Assembly: GCF_029910095.1 (NCBI RefSeq)
Contig: NZ_CP094526.1
Span: 6,572,001-6,636,000 of the forward strand
Length of the DNA: 64,000 nt
Reading direction: 5' to 3'
Source of the DNA: Bradyrhizobium sp. ISRA464
GTDB taxonomy: Bacteria > Pseudomonadota > Alphaproteobacteria > Rhizobiales > Xanthobacteraceae
Part shown: positions 41,096 to 49,356 of the stretch, one piece after another
Position numbering within the stretch: the stretch's first letter is position 1
How the letters are laid out: each line of letters starts with the position of its first letter
Made by a program: the position numbers and the translations under genes
The notes under the pieces: generated by a model
Databases searched by the model: none
The model's input: the letters and a program-made list of their open reading frames with translations, nothing else
What the model was told of the DNA's origin: nothing

Positions 41096-41121
41096 TATAA
41101 ACCCATTAAAGTGGGTGTATA
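41096..41121. promoter_or_regulatory. Operator-like inverted repeat abutting the hipA start
   Basis: TATAAACCCA and TGGGTGTATA flank a TTAAAG centre, giving TATA-ACCCA/TGGGT-TATA arms. The site ends two bases before the hipA ATG, so a bound repressor would block transcription or translation initiation. It is the probable autoregulatory site of the XRE antitoxin. Confidence 0.6.
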
Positions 41122-41123
41122 AA

Positions 41124-42458
41124 ATGATCCTGACTATCCAATCCTTCTTCGACGAAGCATGGCACGACGCCGCCGTGGTGGAGATCGAAAAGCCCGAACT
41201 AGGGCATAAGGGACCTTCGAAGACGAGCTACGAAATCGAGTACTTCGCGGAGCATGCCGCCCTCGCTTTGGCGGACGGAAAGACGGTGCGGGATCTGCGC
41301 GCGTATTCGGTCGCGGCACCCGTGGATCTCGACGATCGATACGCCAACACTTGGCCGGCATTCATTCTGGATTTCGTCCCACAAGGGCGGCAGGCCAGAC
41401 GCATCGCAGAGTTCATGCAACTCGATCCGAATGCCGCCTCTACCGAAATCGAGCTACTCAAACGGTCCGCCGGCTCCCCCGTCGGAAATCTTCGAGTCAA
41501 AGAAGCTCATCTCCTGGAGGTCCAGCGGGTCGCCAAGATGACGCCTGTAGGCGTGACCATGCAAGACATCCTGAGCCATGACGCGACCTTCCTCGAAGTC
41601 GCGGATCACTTCTCGATGCTGGCATCCGGATCGTCGGGCCTTCAAGGAGATTGGCCGAAGGTCGCTCTCACTCAGTCGAAGGATGGTCTTTGGTATCCTG
41701 CTCCCATGGTGGAGGACCAGGACGCGCGCGCTCATGTCATCGCCAAGCTCCTACGAAGCGCCGAACCTACCGACAAGCGTATCCTCGAGGCCGAAGCCGG
41801 CTATCTGAAGGTCGCCAAGGATTTCGGACTGAACGTCGAAGGCGAAAACACCTACGGCGACGGAGTGCTTGTCATTCCCCGCTTCGACCGCCTAGTCACC
41901 GACCAAGGACTGGTACGCTATGGCCAGGAAAGCCTCATATCGGCGCTCGGGGTAGCCGAGTTCGGCGCGCGAGCCCGACACGAGACCTATATCAAGCTCA
42001 TTCAAGACGTTTCGGCGGATCCCTTCGAGGATACGGTCGAATACATACTGCGGGACATCCTCAACCTTGCGATGGGAAACCCGGACAACCACGGCCGGAA
42101 CACTGCGCTCAGGAAGTTTCCGGACGGACGCATCCGGCTGTCTCCGCTGTTCGACTTCTGCCCCATGAAGATCGACGCGGCCGCGATTCCCAGATCCACG
42201 ACTTGGGAATGCATGAGGATGAAGAACCGGGACACGAACCCGGATTGGCGCGAAGTCTGCGAGGCCGTGGCCGCTCCGAACGTTCCTGCGGGCCGCCTGA
42301 TGGAGCGCTTGGCGGCGAAGGAGAATCTTCTGCGTGCCCTCCCCGGCCTCGCAGCACAGCACAAGGTGCCGGAGTCGGTCGTGAAGAACGCAATCGTCAG
42401 AAACATCGAAATGGCGGACGGCGTCGCGGCATTGCGCAGCCTTCCCACCCAAAGGTGA
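41124..42458 (+). CDS. hipA: HipA-type Ser/Thr kinase toxin
   Basis: The 444-residue protein has the HipA kinase layout. An N-terminal domain is followed by the ATP-loop region SGLQGDWPKVALTQ (about 170-183), FDRLV, the catalytic loop LAMGNPDNHGRNTALR with Asp and Asn near residue 320, and the metal-binding LSPLFDFCPM. HipA phosphorylates a translation factor or tRNA synthetase and causes dormancy. The ATG at 41124 begins MILTIQSFFDEAW. The order is hipA then hipB, the reverse of the E. coli operon, with five bases between the genes. Confidence 0.88.
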   Translation: MILTIQSFFDEAWHDAAVVEIEKPELGHKGPSKTSYEIEYFAEHAALALADGKTVRDLRAYSVAAPVDLDDRYANTWPAFILDFVPQGRQARRIAEFMQLDPNAASTEIELLKRSAGSPVGNLRVKEAHLLEVQRVAKMTPVGVTMQDILSHDATFLEVADHFSMLASGSSGLQGDWPKVALTQSKDGLWYPAPMVEDQDARAHVIAKLLRSAEPTDKRILEAEAGYLKVAKDFGLNVEGENTYGDGVLVIPRFDRLVTDQGLVRYGQESLISALGVAEFGARARHETYIKLIQDVSADPFEDTVEYILRDILNLAMGNPDNHGRNTALRKFPDGRIRLSPLFDFCPMKIDAAAIPRSTTWECMRMKNRDTNPDWREVCEAVAAPNVPAGRLMERLAAKENLLRALPGLAAQHKVPESVVKNAIVRNIEMADGVAALRSLPTQR

Positions 42459-42463
42459 TCGAT

Positions 42464-42769
42464 ATGCCCCGATGGCGTAAACCCACCAAAGAGGAAATCC
42501 GCGATCGTCGCGCGGCGGTCTCGGCGAAAGCACGAGCGGGAGAGTTGCGGCTTCCCCACGCGGTCGCGGAGATGCGACATGCTCTCGGACTGTCGCAACC
42601 CGAGTTCGCGAAGCTTTTCAAGCTGACGACGCGTCAAATCGCCGAGATAGAGCGCGGCGTGGCAAATCCGACCTCCGAGACGCTTCAGAAGATAGGCCGT
42701 GCGTTCGGCTTCCAGATCGGCTTCGTGCCGATCCCGACTTCCAGGCCTGCGCAGAACGCGGAAGCATGA
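42464..42769 (+). CDS. hipB: XRE-family antitoxin (HipB-like)
   Basis: The 101-residue protein has a lambda-repressor-type helix-turn-helix: VAEMRHALGLSQPEFAKLFK with TTRQIAEIERG and NPTSETLQKIGRAFG. Its C-terminal strand FQIGFVPIP resembles HipB dimerisation strands. It should neutralise HipA and repress the operon at the inverted repeats upstream of hipA. The start is five bases after hipA; the stop overlaps the ATG of a further small frame. Confidence 0.85.
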   Translation: MPRWRKPTKEEIRDRRAAVSAKARAGELRLPHAVAEMRHALGLSQPEFAKLFKLTTRQIAEIERGVANPTSETLQKIGRAFGFQIGFVPIPTSRPAQNAEA

Positions 42770-43014
42770 TCGCTCTCGGCCCGGAGACCGAGCTATTCGA
42801 CCTGCTGAAGCCGGCAGCCGAACCGGCCCCGTTCCTACCGCGACCGGCAGCAGCATCACCATCATCATGGTGGTGTCGGAATGCGGTGATCGCGGCGATC
42901 ATCGCGTTCATCGCCCGTGACGCGACCGTGATCGTCGCACTCGCACCACGCGGACCAAAAGCAGAGATCGACGACGACAAGGCCGCAAAGATCGGGCCGA
43001 AGGTCGGAACCTGA
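42766..43014 (+). CDS. Possible small membrane protein coupled to hipB
   Basis: An 82-codon frame starts in an ATGA overlap with the hipB stop. It has GC-rich third positions like its neighbours and one hydrophobic stretch (NAVIAAIIAFIARDATVIVA, about 40-60). No family is recognised. Coupling and codon use support expression, but a long antisense frame also crosses it, so it is uncertain. Confidence 0.35.
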   Translation: MIALGPETELFDLLKPAAEPAPFLPRPAAASPSSWWCRNAVIAAIIAFIARDATVIVALAPRGPKAEIDDDKAAKIGPKVGT

Positions 43015-43159
43015 ATACGCGCCCGCCTCACGATCGCAACGCTCGAGTCCGTGCTGGCGTTCACGGATCGGAGATTGCGAGCCAAACCTGGATCGGACGC
43101 TCGACAGCAAGCGTCACGGCTAGAATCAATTACAGGTAGATTAGCTCGCGGGAGCATCC

Positions 43160-44345
43160 ATGCCTGCGAAAACCTGGAGTTCTATTTTTCTGTCTTTTTT
43201 CTTTGGGCGGCGGCAGCCGCACAGGGACTTCAGGTCATCGGGAACGGTCCGCAAGGGCCCATTTGCGCCGGTCCGCGCTGCGGTCCAACAATGCATCATG
43301 GCCCATCCCGCGCCGCCACCGATGGTGGGTCCCCTGCCGCCTCCCGTAGTCGTTCCGCTTGCGATGCCGCCGCCAGTAGTACCAGCCCAGATCGCTCTCG
43401 GCGGTCCGATATCACGCCGATTCGGCCGGGCGCATTGCCGCAAAGGGATCGCCGTCGCGTGCGCCTCAGCTCGAGGGGCCAATGTCGCTGGTTTCGTAGA
43501 GTGCACCGGAGCCCAAGTCATCCTTCAGCAGCACGATCATTCTTGATTGCGCTGTATCGTCGAGAACAAACGCGGACTTCGCGCAATGTGCAGCGGCGAA
43601 GGCTGGCATCACCCCAAACAGCGACCAACGCGTCCTGGCCAACTGCGCGATGAAATCGGAAGGAGACGAGGACGATTTTATTTCGTGCGCCAGCTCCATC
43701 GTCGGGAATCATCTAACGCCAGCAGCAGAAGCGGCTCCTCAACCGCGCCGCAGATGCGAGCGACACGTCGGATGTCGCCACCAAGAACTTCCTCGGTTCG
43801 AGACTTACGAAGGAGCAGGCCGTCGCCATCGAGTGTACGGCGGACTCTGGGGCCGATTTCCAGCAATTCGCCTCGTGTGCGGGCACCCGATATCTCAAAA
43901 TGAACCTCAATCCAGAACAACAGATCGCGGTTAGTGAGTCGTCACAACGGGTGGACAGCCGTATGCGGCGGACGGGTGCATGGTCAGCCGATGGACCGCG
44001 AGGGAACTGCAAAAGTGCTTCCAGCACGGCTTTGGCGGCAGCGACGGGTGCTTCAGACACAACGACGATCTTATCGGCAGGAGCGGTTGGGTCGCACGCA
44101 GGTTTGGCCAGATTGTCGGGGGCCCTAACTCAGTAGTTCACAATCCGTCCCAGATATTCGGAGGACCCAACTCGGTATTCAACAATCCGTCGCAACTCAC
44201 CGGCGGACCGAATTCCGTAATCAACAATCCAGGGCAAATTGCAGGTGGCCCGAATTCGATCATCAACAATCCAAGACAAATCAGGGGTGGCTCCAACTCC
44301 GTAATCAACAATCCGGGGCAGCTAATACCCAAGATAAAGTTCTAG
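43160..44345 (+). pseudogene. Frameshifted secreted Cys-rich protein with C-terminal GGPNS repeats
   Basis: Reading across frames gives a signal peptide (MPAKTWSSIFLSFF then LWAAAAAQGLQV), a Pro-rich linker (HPAPPPMVGPLPPPVV) and regularly spaced Cys modules. These include NADFAQCAAAKAGITPNSDQ, VLANCAMKSEGDEDDFISC, LTKEQAVAIECTADSGADF and RELQKCFQHGFGGSDGCF. Five copies of a 14-residue GGPNSxxNNPxQ repeat and a stop at 44343-44345 follow. At least four indels (near 43290, 43545, 43735 and 43935) break the frame, so it is a pseudogene or carries sequencing errors. Function is unknown; the layout suggests an exported structural or binding protein. Confidence 0.6.
44118..44327 (+). repeat. Five tandem 42-bp coding repeats (GGPNSxxNNPxQ)
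   Basis: Units of 42 bases (44118-44159, 44160-44201, 44202-44243, 44244-44285, 44286-44327) each encode a 14-residue repeat such as GGPNSVFNNPSQLT and GGPNSVINNPGQIA. The frame is kept throughout, and third-position changes between units suggest an old, selected repeat. Confidence 0.85.
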
Positions 44346-44351
44346 GAAGCC

Positions 44352-44376
44352 GAGTGGCGCGATCTATGCGCCGCTC
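44352..44376. terminator. Hairpin between convergent genes
   Basis: GAGTGGCGC and GCGCCGCTC pair (one G-T) around GATCTAT between the stops of the repeat protein and the protease gene. It could serve both directions, but no T-run is present. Confidence 0.35.
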
Positions 44377-44443
44377 ACCTCATTCGCTCGAAGACCACCT
44401 CTTCATGTTACCGGACCCTTGTCATGGCGACGAGACGATAAGT

Positions 44444-45532
44444 CTACTCGCAGCCGTCCAGAGCAGAGGCGGACGCAGGTCCCATGCGCCGCTGTCGTGT
44501 GCCAATGGTCATATCGATCCAGCCGCGCCGCTGATCGTAGATCGGCCCACTGATGAGGCTATAATCGAAACTCATCGACCTCTTGTCTGCGGAAATCACC
44601 GGCGTCGGAAACTGTAGGCTCGGCGGATTAAGGCTTTCGCGCCCGACTGCTTCGATAGCTTCGATGGCGAACCCATCGCGTGCCTGGATGACGTCATGAT
44701 AAGATTTCACGGTCTCGCCAGTCAGCGCGTGATCGGTTTGCGTTCTGGAGAGAGCATCCGAAACATGGATGACCTCCGCCGCCTGCTTGGCTCCCTGGAC
44801 CTGCGATGAAGAGACATCAGGCGGAAGGATGGCGCCGAGCGAAACGACCGGCACTGCGAATTTGAGTCCGTAGACCGGTTGCCCTTCGCGGCTGGTGATC
44901 GCACCATAGACGACGCCGATCACGCACCCATGTGCGTCAACGACCGGGCCGCCGCTGTTGCCCTTATCAACGAGCGCATTCGTGGTTATGGCGTCTTGTG
45001 CGACTGCGCCCACTCGTCCGTCCAAAAAGTGTGCATCCGGCAAGCCTAGCGGATAGCCGAGCACGAAAAGCAGCTCGCCGACTTTCGCGGGACTGCGCCT
45101 CAGAGGAAGGACCGTAAGACGCGAGGGCGGCGTGACGAACCGGAGCAGCGCCACGTCGTAGGAATCGCTCCGCTTGACGAGTTCGAGACGGGACGGCTTT
45201 GCATCCGCTGTTGTCGGACCGAGTGTACCCCCCAAGATGAGCGTCGTGTATTTGGCGTCGTCCGGTATCACATGACTCGCCGTCAGGACGTAACCGCTCC
45301 GACTGATGACGAAGCCGGATCCGTCTTCACCGTCCATCGAGCCGTCGGCTTTTACCCCGACCGCGTGAATACGAACGACGCCCGGGGCTTCAGTCGCGTA
45401 GATCACCGGCCCCGTGTCATCGTTTTGCTGAGCTACCGCCGCCTGCATCGAGCAGACGGTCGCAGTTGCGACAAGCCGGCCGTATCGAGCCCATCGCTTG
45501 GCCCGATGCCTCGTTACAAAAGATTTCCGCAT
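44444..45532 (-). CDS. Secreted trypsin-like (S1C/HtrA-type) serine protease
   Basis: The 362-residue protein begins with a basic N-terminus, a hydrophobic stretch and a cleavage site near AAVAQQ, so it is exported. The catalytic triad is visible: His87 in LTASHVIP, Asp126 in SYDVALLRF and Ser193 in KGNSGGPVVD. No PDZ domain is recognisable; the C-terminal 130 residues are unassigned. It is encoded nine bases after the GH25 gene, an apparent two-gene operon of exported hydrolases acting in the periplasm or outside the cell. Confidence 0.88.
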   Translation of the reverse strand: MRKSFVTRHRAKRWARYGRLVATATVCSMQAAVAQQNDDTGPVIYATEAPGVVRIHAVGVKADGSMDGEDGSGFVISRSGYVLTASHVIPDDAKYTTLILGGTLGPTTADAKPSRLELVKRSDSYDVALLRFVTPPSRLTVLPLRRSPAKVGELLFVLGYPLGLPDAHFLDGRVGAVAQDAITTNALVDKGNSGGPVVDAHGCVIGVVYGAITSREGQPVYGLKFAVPVVSLGAILPPDVSSSQVQGAKQAAEVIHVSDALSRTQTDHALTGETVKSYHDVIQARDGFAIEAIEAVGRESLNPPSLQFPTPVISADKRSMSFDYSLISGPIYDQRRGWIDMTIGTRQRRMGPASASALDGCE

Positions 45533-45540
45533 CGGAGCAT

Positions 45541-46551
45541 CTATTTGAGCGTTTTTGCGAAGTCGGCGGCGTTACCGTCGAAGACGTCCGCATCGACGGT
45601 ACGAGCGGTCGGCAGCCCTCCTTTTTCCGCCGTCGCCGTGAAGGTGAATTGCCAGAGATGCCATTTCCCCTTGTAGATGTACGGCTGCTCGACCTTCAGG
45701 CCCTTCGAGGACAGGTCGCTGATCCAAACTCGATATTGAGACAGCGATTGCTCGATGCTGCCCGCCTTTCCGATGCGTTCCTCCCACCAAAGTGCGTTCG
45801 TGTAGACGATCGGCACTTTGTTCGTTCGCGCTTGAACGACTTTCAGCCACGCCAGAACGCGACCGAGTATCACGGCGCCGTCGGTACCCTTCCAGAAATC
45901 CTTCGGCTTTCCATCCGGCCCGAGAATAACCTTTCCGGACGCGTCCGTGCGGACATCCCATTCCACATCAAGGGACGGTGTGAGGTCGTCCTTACCCAAC
46001 TTCGAACCGACCACATCCAGAAAGTTCTTCGCCTGGTCTTCACCGGCGCCGTCCGCGGAGAGAAAGTGGAAAGCACCCACGTCAATCTTTTTCCCGGCTG
46101 GGAGCGCCCGAATGCCATCGAGGTTGGGCTCGAACGAGCGGTCATAGTAGCTGACGCCCTGCGTAGCCTTAAGGTATGCGAAGGCAACCTTCTGATCGGC
46201 GAGCAGGGACCAATCGATCTTGCAGCGACATTTGTCTGTCAGATGATGCGAGATATCGATACCGAATATTTGATCGGCGCGAGCATCCTCCTCGAGAACT
46301 GGATTGCGCCAGAGCGCATCGTGAGCGAAGCGGAAATTGGAGCGAAAAGCGAACTGACTGAACTCGCCGGCCGGAGTTTGTCCTTCGACGACCTGCCCCA
46401 TGAGTTCGAAGAGCTCGCCGCGCGATGCATCGCTCGTCAACGGCGTCTTGCCTTCCTGGCCCGAAGCGACTGGCGGGCTCATGACGATAATGAGGGAGAG
46501 AACGATTATCGTCCGAACTGGACAATTCCACCAACGAAATGATTTAAACAC
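45541..46551 (-). CDS. Secreted GH25-family lysozyme-like protein
   Basis: The 336-residue protein has an N-terminal signal/anchor (TIIVLSLIIVMSPPVASGQ) and a glycoside hydrolase 25 domain from about residue 95: FGIDISHH (Asp99), IDWSLLADQKVAFAYLKATQG, DVGAFHFLSADG, the LDVEWD acidic pair (Asp195, Glu197), and WHLWQFTFTA near the end. GH25 enzymes cleave peptidoglycan. Translation starts at GTG (46549-46551) with a strong AGGAGGGG. It forms an operon with the downstream protease. Decayed GH25 relatives lie at 47400-47660 and 61270-61900. Confidence 0.88.
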   Translation of the reverse strand: MFKSFRWWNCPVRTIIVLSLIIVMSPPVASGQEGKTPLTSDASRGELFELMGQVVEGQTPAGEFSQFAFRSNFRFAHDALWRNPVLEEDARADQIFGIDISHHLTDKCRCKIDWSLLADQKVAFAYLKATQGVSYYDRSFEPNLDGIRALPAGKKIDVGAFHFLSADGAGEDQAKNFLDVVGSKLGKDDLTPSLDVEWDVRTDASGKVILGPDGKPKDFWKGTDGAVILGRVLAWLKVVQARTNKVPIVYTNALWWEERIGKAGSIEQSLSQYRVWISDLSSKGLKVEQPYIYKGKWHLWQFTFTATAEKGGLPTARTVDADVFDGNAADFAKTLK

Positions 46552-46708
46552 GATCCCCTCCTAACAATAAGGTTTTATGGTAATGTCCATACAATGGAAC
46601 GGCAACTAAGTCCGCGCGCTTTTTTGCTCCCGATCCCGCCGAGTTCGGCGTCAAGAGCCAGGTCAAGACCGCGTCGTGCTCCCGCCTTAATCCGCCGAGA
46701 GATGAGAA

Positions 46709-47400
46709 TTGACAAAGCGGGCGGACCGAACGCGTTACTTCGCGCGTCGCAGCCACCGATCACGGCACGACTACCGTGGGATTGCTTGCGAGGACGGCGG
46801 CGGCAAGCTTGGCCGGATCGACTTTCTTATCCACGGCCCACGCGGCGACGCTCCCGATCTGAGCCGCTGTCTCGGGCACTACGTCCCTAGCGGATACGGC
46901 GGATCGAACATCACGACCGGACGCTTCGGCGGCACTACTCAGACGGCGGGATCGCTCGGACATGCGTTCTACCGCGGCCGGCGCGGCGCACGCTCCGCGC
47001 TCACCGGTCGCTCGACGGAGGAGATCGCCACTGCGATCATCGAAGCGGTCAAACCCGTCGACGGTACGCTGGACGCCGAAGCCGAGCGCGCCTCGATCCA
47101 CGACGCGATGTCCGAGCTGCTGGCGGAATACCCGGACGCGGATCTGCTCGATCTCTCGGACGACGAGCGCAAGTTTGTCATCGAGAAGTTCACCGCCATC
47201 GACGTCGCCCAACGCTTCGCGTTGGATGTCGGCAAGCACCTGCTCGAGAGAGCGCCGACCGCGGCCGTTGCAATGGCGCGCCGCGAGCAGATGAGGGCCT
47301 ACATCGCCGAGACAGTCGCCGCTTCGTTCCGCAACCTGAAGTCCGCTGGAGGCACCCTCACGACCGGGCGCGTCGCACGCGTCGTTCAGGCCGCGCTTGG
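46709..47400 (+). pseudogene. QatB-like protein remnant, 3' truncated
   Basis: The frame encodes LSRCLGHYVPSGYGGS, TGRFGGTTQTAGSLGHAF, LTGRSTEEIATAIIEAVKPV, DGTLDAEAERASIHDAMSE, YPDADLLDLS, ERKFVIEKFTAIDVAQRF, LDVGKHLLERAPTA, YIAETVAASFRNLKSAGG and LTTGRVARVVQAALG. By recall this resembles QatB, the protein of unknown role in the QatABCD anti-phage system. The N-terminal about 100 residues look degraded. The C-terminus is replaced at about 47396 by antisense GH25 sequence. QatA, QatC and QatD are absent, so the system is not functional here. Confidence 0.5.
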
Positions 47401-47660
47401 GCGAGCCAGAGCCTGTGTAAACGAACATAGGCGCAATCATCAGCATCGAGCTTGTCGACGTTCTCCTTGAGCTGGTTGCCCGAGTAGATCGCAGACTTGC
47501 GGCCGAGGCGCTGCTCGACCGGGCGCAGGAAGGAGACGTCCTGCGTGATCGTCGAGAAAGGCGCCTCCTCGTCGCTCGAGATGGATATTGCTTTCCCGCC
47601 GCGTCGTGGTCCAGCAGGAAGCTCACTGGCGGCTCAAATACTGGCGCGAAATAAAACACC
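47400..47660 (-). pseudogene. GH25 lysozyme-like fragment
   Basis: The minus strand gives ITQDVSFLRPVEQRLGRKSA, IYSGNQLKENVDKLDADD and LHRLWLAQ in sequence, the central part of a GH25-type lysozyme. It is strongly similar at the DNA level to 61450-61620, same orientation. Its left edge is the breakpoint that truncates the QatB-like gene. Confidence 0.65.
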
Positions 47661-47695
47661 GGGCCACGACGGCAACACTGGAGAGGATGGTTCGT

Positions 47696-48838
47696 TTACT
47701 TTGCCCCGTCGTCCCTGTTCGTCTCGGGTCTGCTTCGTTGATTGATACGATCCATCTCGCGTCGCAGGACCTGTAGTTCGATCTGCGTCTCCTCGAGTTG
47801 GGTTCGCAACCGCTGGACCTCATCTATGGATCCCTTTGCACCGATGGCGTCCACCGCCGTCCGAAGGTCCTTTACGTCGTCTTGCGCTCTCTTGGCATCG
47901 GACGCCGCTTGTGTCGCAGCGATCGAGACGCTCGACGCAAGATTGACTGCGGCGATCACGTTGGCCTTCACGGACTCGAAGAACGAAAATAGGCCAATGA
48001 CGAGGCCAGCGACCGCCAACAAACCGCCTCCGACGAAGATCCTGTTCGTCCGCTCCGCCCTCGTTGCTGCATCGACCGCATCCTTGGCCTGAGAGCGGGC
48101 TTCGGCGACCACTAACGGAATCGAGCTCCGGATCGGCCGATTTTTGCTGGCCCGATCGAAATAGTACTCGGGCGGCTGGTCGTTCTTGCGTGGCTCGATC
48201 GGCTCGAACTTCTCCTTGACGCGATTCCTGACGATCCCTTCCGTCGCCTTGCGCGAGGTCTTGGTGAATTCCATCCAAATCAGACCTTCGTCGCCGCGTA
48301 TCGTGTATTCGTCCGACGTCAGATTATGAAGAGGAATGAGCAGCTTGCCATGAAATCCTGGGTCTACCAGGGGCCCGGTACCCAGAAGGAGCCCGCGGTG
48401 AACGCGGGTGATCCGCAGGTTGAAGCGTACCGCGATGTATTGGGGTAGACGGAACGTGATGTCGACCTGGACATAGCTAATGGAGTTCGGAGGCAGCGTG
48501 ATGGTGCCATCCTTCTCGATTGGCTTGGAGATCTTCTCGCCTTTCTCGTCCCAATAGATGAAGCGTCCGCCCGCGCCGACCTCGTAGGAAGCCGACTTGA
48601 GGTGTCCTTCAGCGAACGGATGTATCATCCCGGTCTGCCGAACGTATGCCTTGACGTCCTCGGATGACAGCAAGGCGCGCGGAATGTCCGGGAATGGATC
48701 TATGTCCTTACCCCCAACCAGGTATCGGGCCGAGCGAGTTTCGGCTACAGCTTCGCTGTCTGCGAAATCGACTTCCGCCAAGAATGTCGGCGGGTCCTCG
48801 CCTGGCTCCTGAGCCTGTTCATCGCTGGGAGGCGACAT
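47696..48838 (-). CDS. dCTP-deaminase/dUTPase-like domain + transmembrane + coiled coil (paralogue 1)
   Basis: The 380-residue protein has a dCTP-deaminase/dUTPase-like beta-barrel domain (about 50-200). SASYEVGAGGRFIYW matches the DVRLG strand of Dcd, and GTGPLVDPGFHGKLLIPLHN (155-172) matches the Dcd active-site loop. In E. coli Dcd the last part reads LEFYN with catalytic Glu138; here Pro169 stands at that position, and the SSLAR motif is also not kept. One transmembrane helix follows (267-287), then a coiled coil (about 320-368). Catalysis is therefore doubtful; nucleotide binding or sensing at the membrane is possible. GAGGAC precedes the ATG, which abuts a divergent frame. A paralogue lies at 50564-51613. 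Confidence 0.75.
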   Translation of the reverse strand: MSPPSDEQAQEPGEDPPTFLAEVDFADSEAVAETRSARYLVGGKDIDPFPDIPRALLSSEDVKAYVRQTGMIHPFAEGHLKSASYEVGAGGRFIYWDEKGEKISKPIEKDGTITLPPNSISYVQVDITFRLPQYIAVRFNLRITRVHRGLLLGTGPLVDPGFHGKLLIPLHNLTSDEYTIRGDEGLIWMEFTKTSRKATEGIVRNRVKEKFEPIEPRKNDQPPEYYFDRASKNRPIRSSIPLVVAEARSQAKDAVDAATRAERTNRIFVGGGLLAVAGLVIGLFSFFESVKANVIAAVNLASSVSIAATQAASDAKRAQDDVKDLRTAVDAIGAKGSIDEVQRLRTQLEETQIELQVLRREMDRINQRSRPETNRDDGAK

Positions 48839-49168
48839 TTGAAAGTCCTCATGCTGGAAGCGGCGCTTTTGCTGGCCATGTCGGTCGGCGTCATCGGCGC
48901 GACGGTAGTGTCATACGTCGGCGCCACCCTCTTGCGCAACGTGCGAGATGACGTCGAATCCCTGTTGCGGAGTTTGCCGACGCGGGCTGCGGAAGAGAAA
49001 CTTGAGGCTAGAGAAGCAAATAGACTGAAGGCGAGGAACGAACTCATCGTGCTCGTCGCGGTCCGCAGCGCCCCTGGGACCATACTCGCTCTCTTGGGGT
49101 TTTTCCTCCTTTGCTCACTGTCCTCGCGCGTGCTCGACATCGTAGCGGCCGCGCTGCGGGCATCCTGA
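48839..49168 (+). CDS. Small two-helix membrane protein
   Basis: The 109-codon frame starts at TTG (48839) with GGGAGG six bases upstream, inside the first codons of the divergent gene; an ATG at 48851 is the alternative. It has two hydrophobic segments (LLLAMSVGVIGATVVSYVGA, and ILALLGFFLLCSLSSRVLDI) separated by a charged linker (AAEEKLEAREANRLKARNE). No family is recognised. It is the first gene of the arm leading to the RlmJ homologue. Confidence 0.5.
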   Translation: MKVLMLEAALLLAMSVGVIGATVVSYVGATLLRNVRDDVESLLRSLPTRAAEEKLEAREANRLKARNELIVLVAVRSAPGTILALLGFFLLCSLSSRVLDIVAAALRAS

Positions 49169-49356
49169 GCGGCGGAGTCCGGGACGAATTCGGACTCGAC
49201 CGGGAGGAAACGGCACGAGAATTTAGGCAGATCGAGGTCGCTTCGCTTGCCGAGAAGCCAGCGAACGTGCCTATCTGGGCGCTCGCAAAATTTCTTGTCG
49301 GGTCATCGCACCGACATCGGATCAAGCGCGGCTAGTGCAAAGTTGGCATACATGAG

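Noticed and set aside
41892..42868. Long antisense frames across hipA/hipB
   Set aside because: hipA and hipB show full motif sets on the plus strand; the antisense frames do not.
44118..44327. Tandem repeats considered as a CRISPR array
   Set aside because: Units are adjacent without spacers, keep one reading frame and encode a regular peptide repeat; no cas genes are present.
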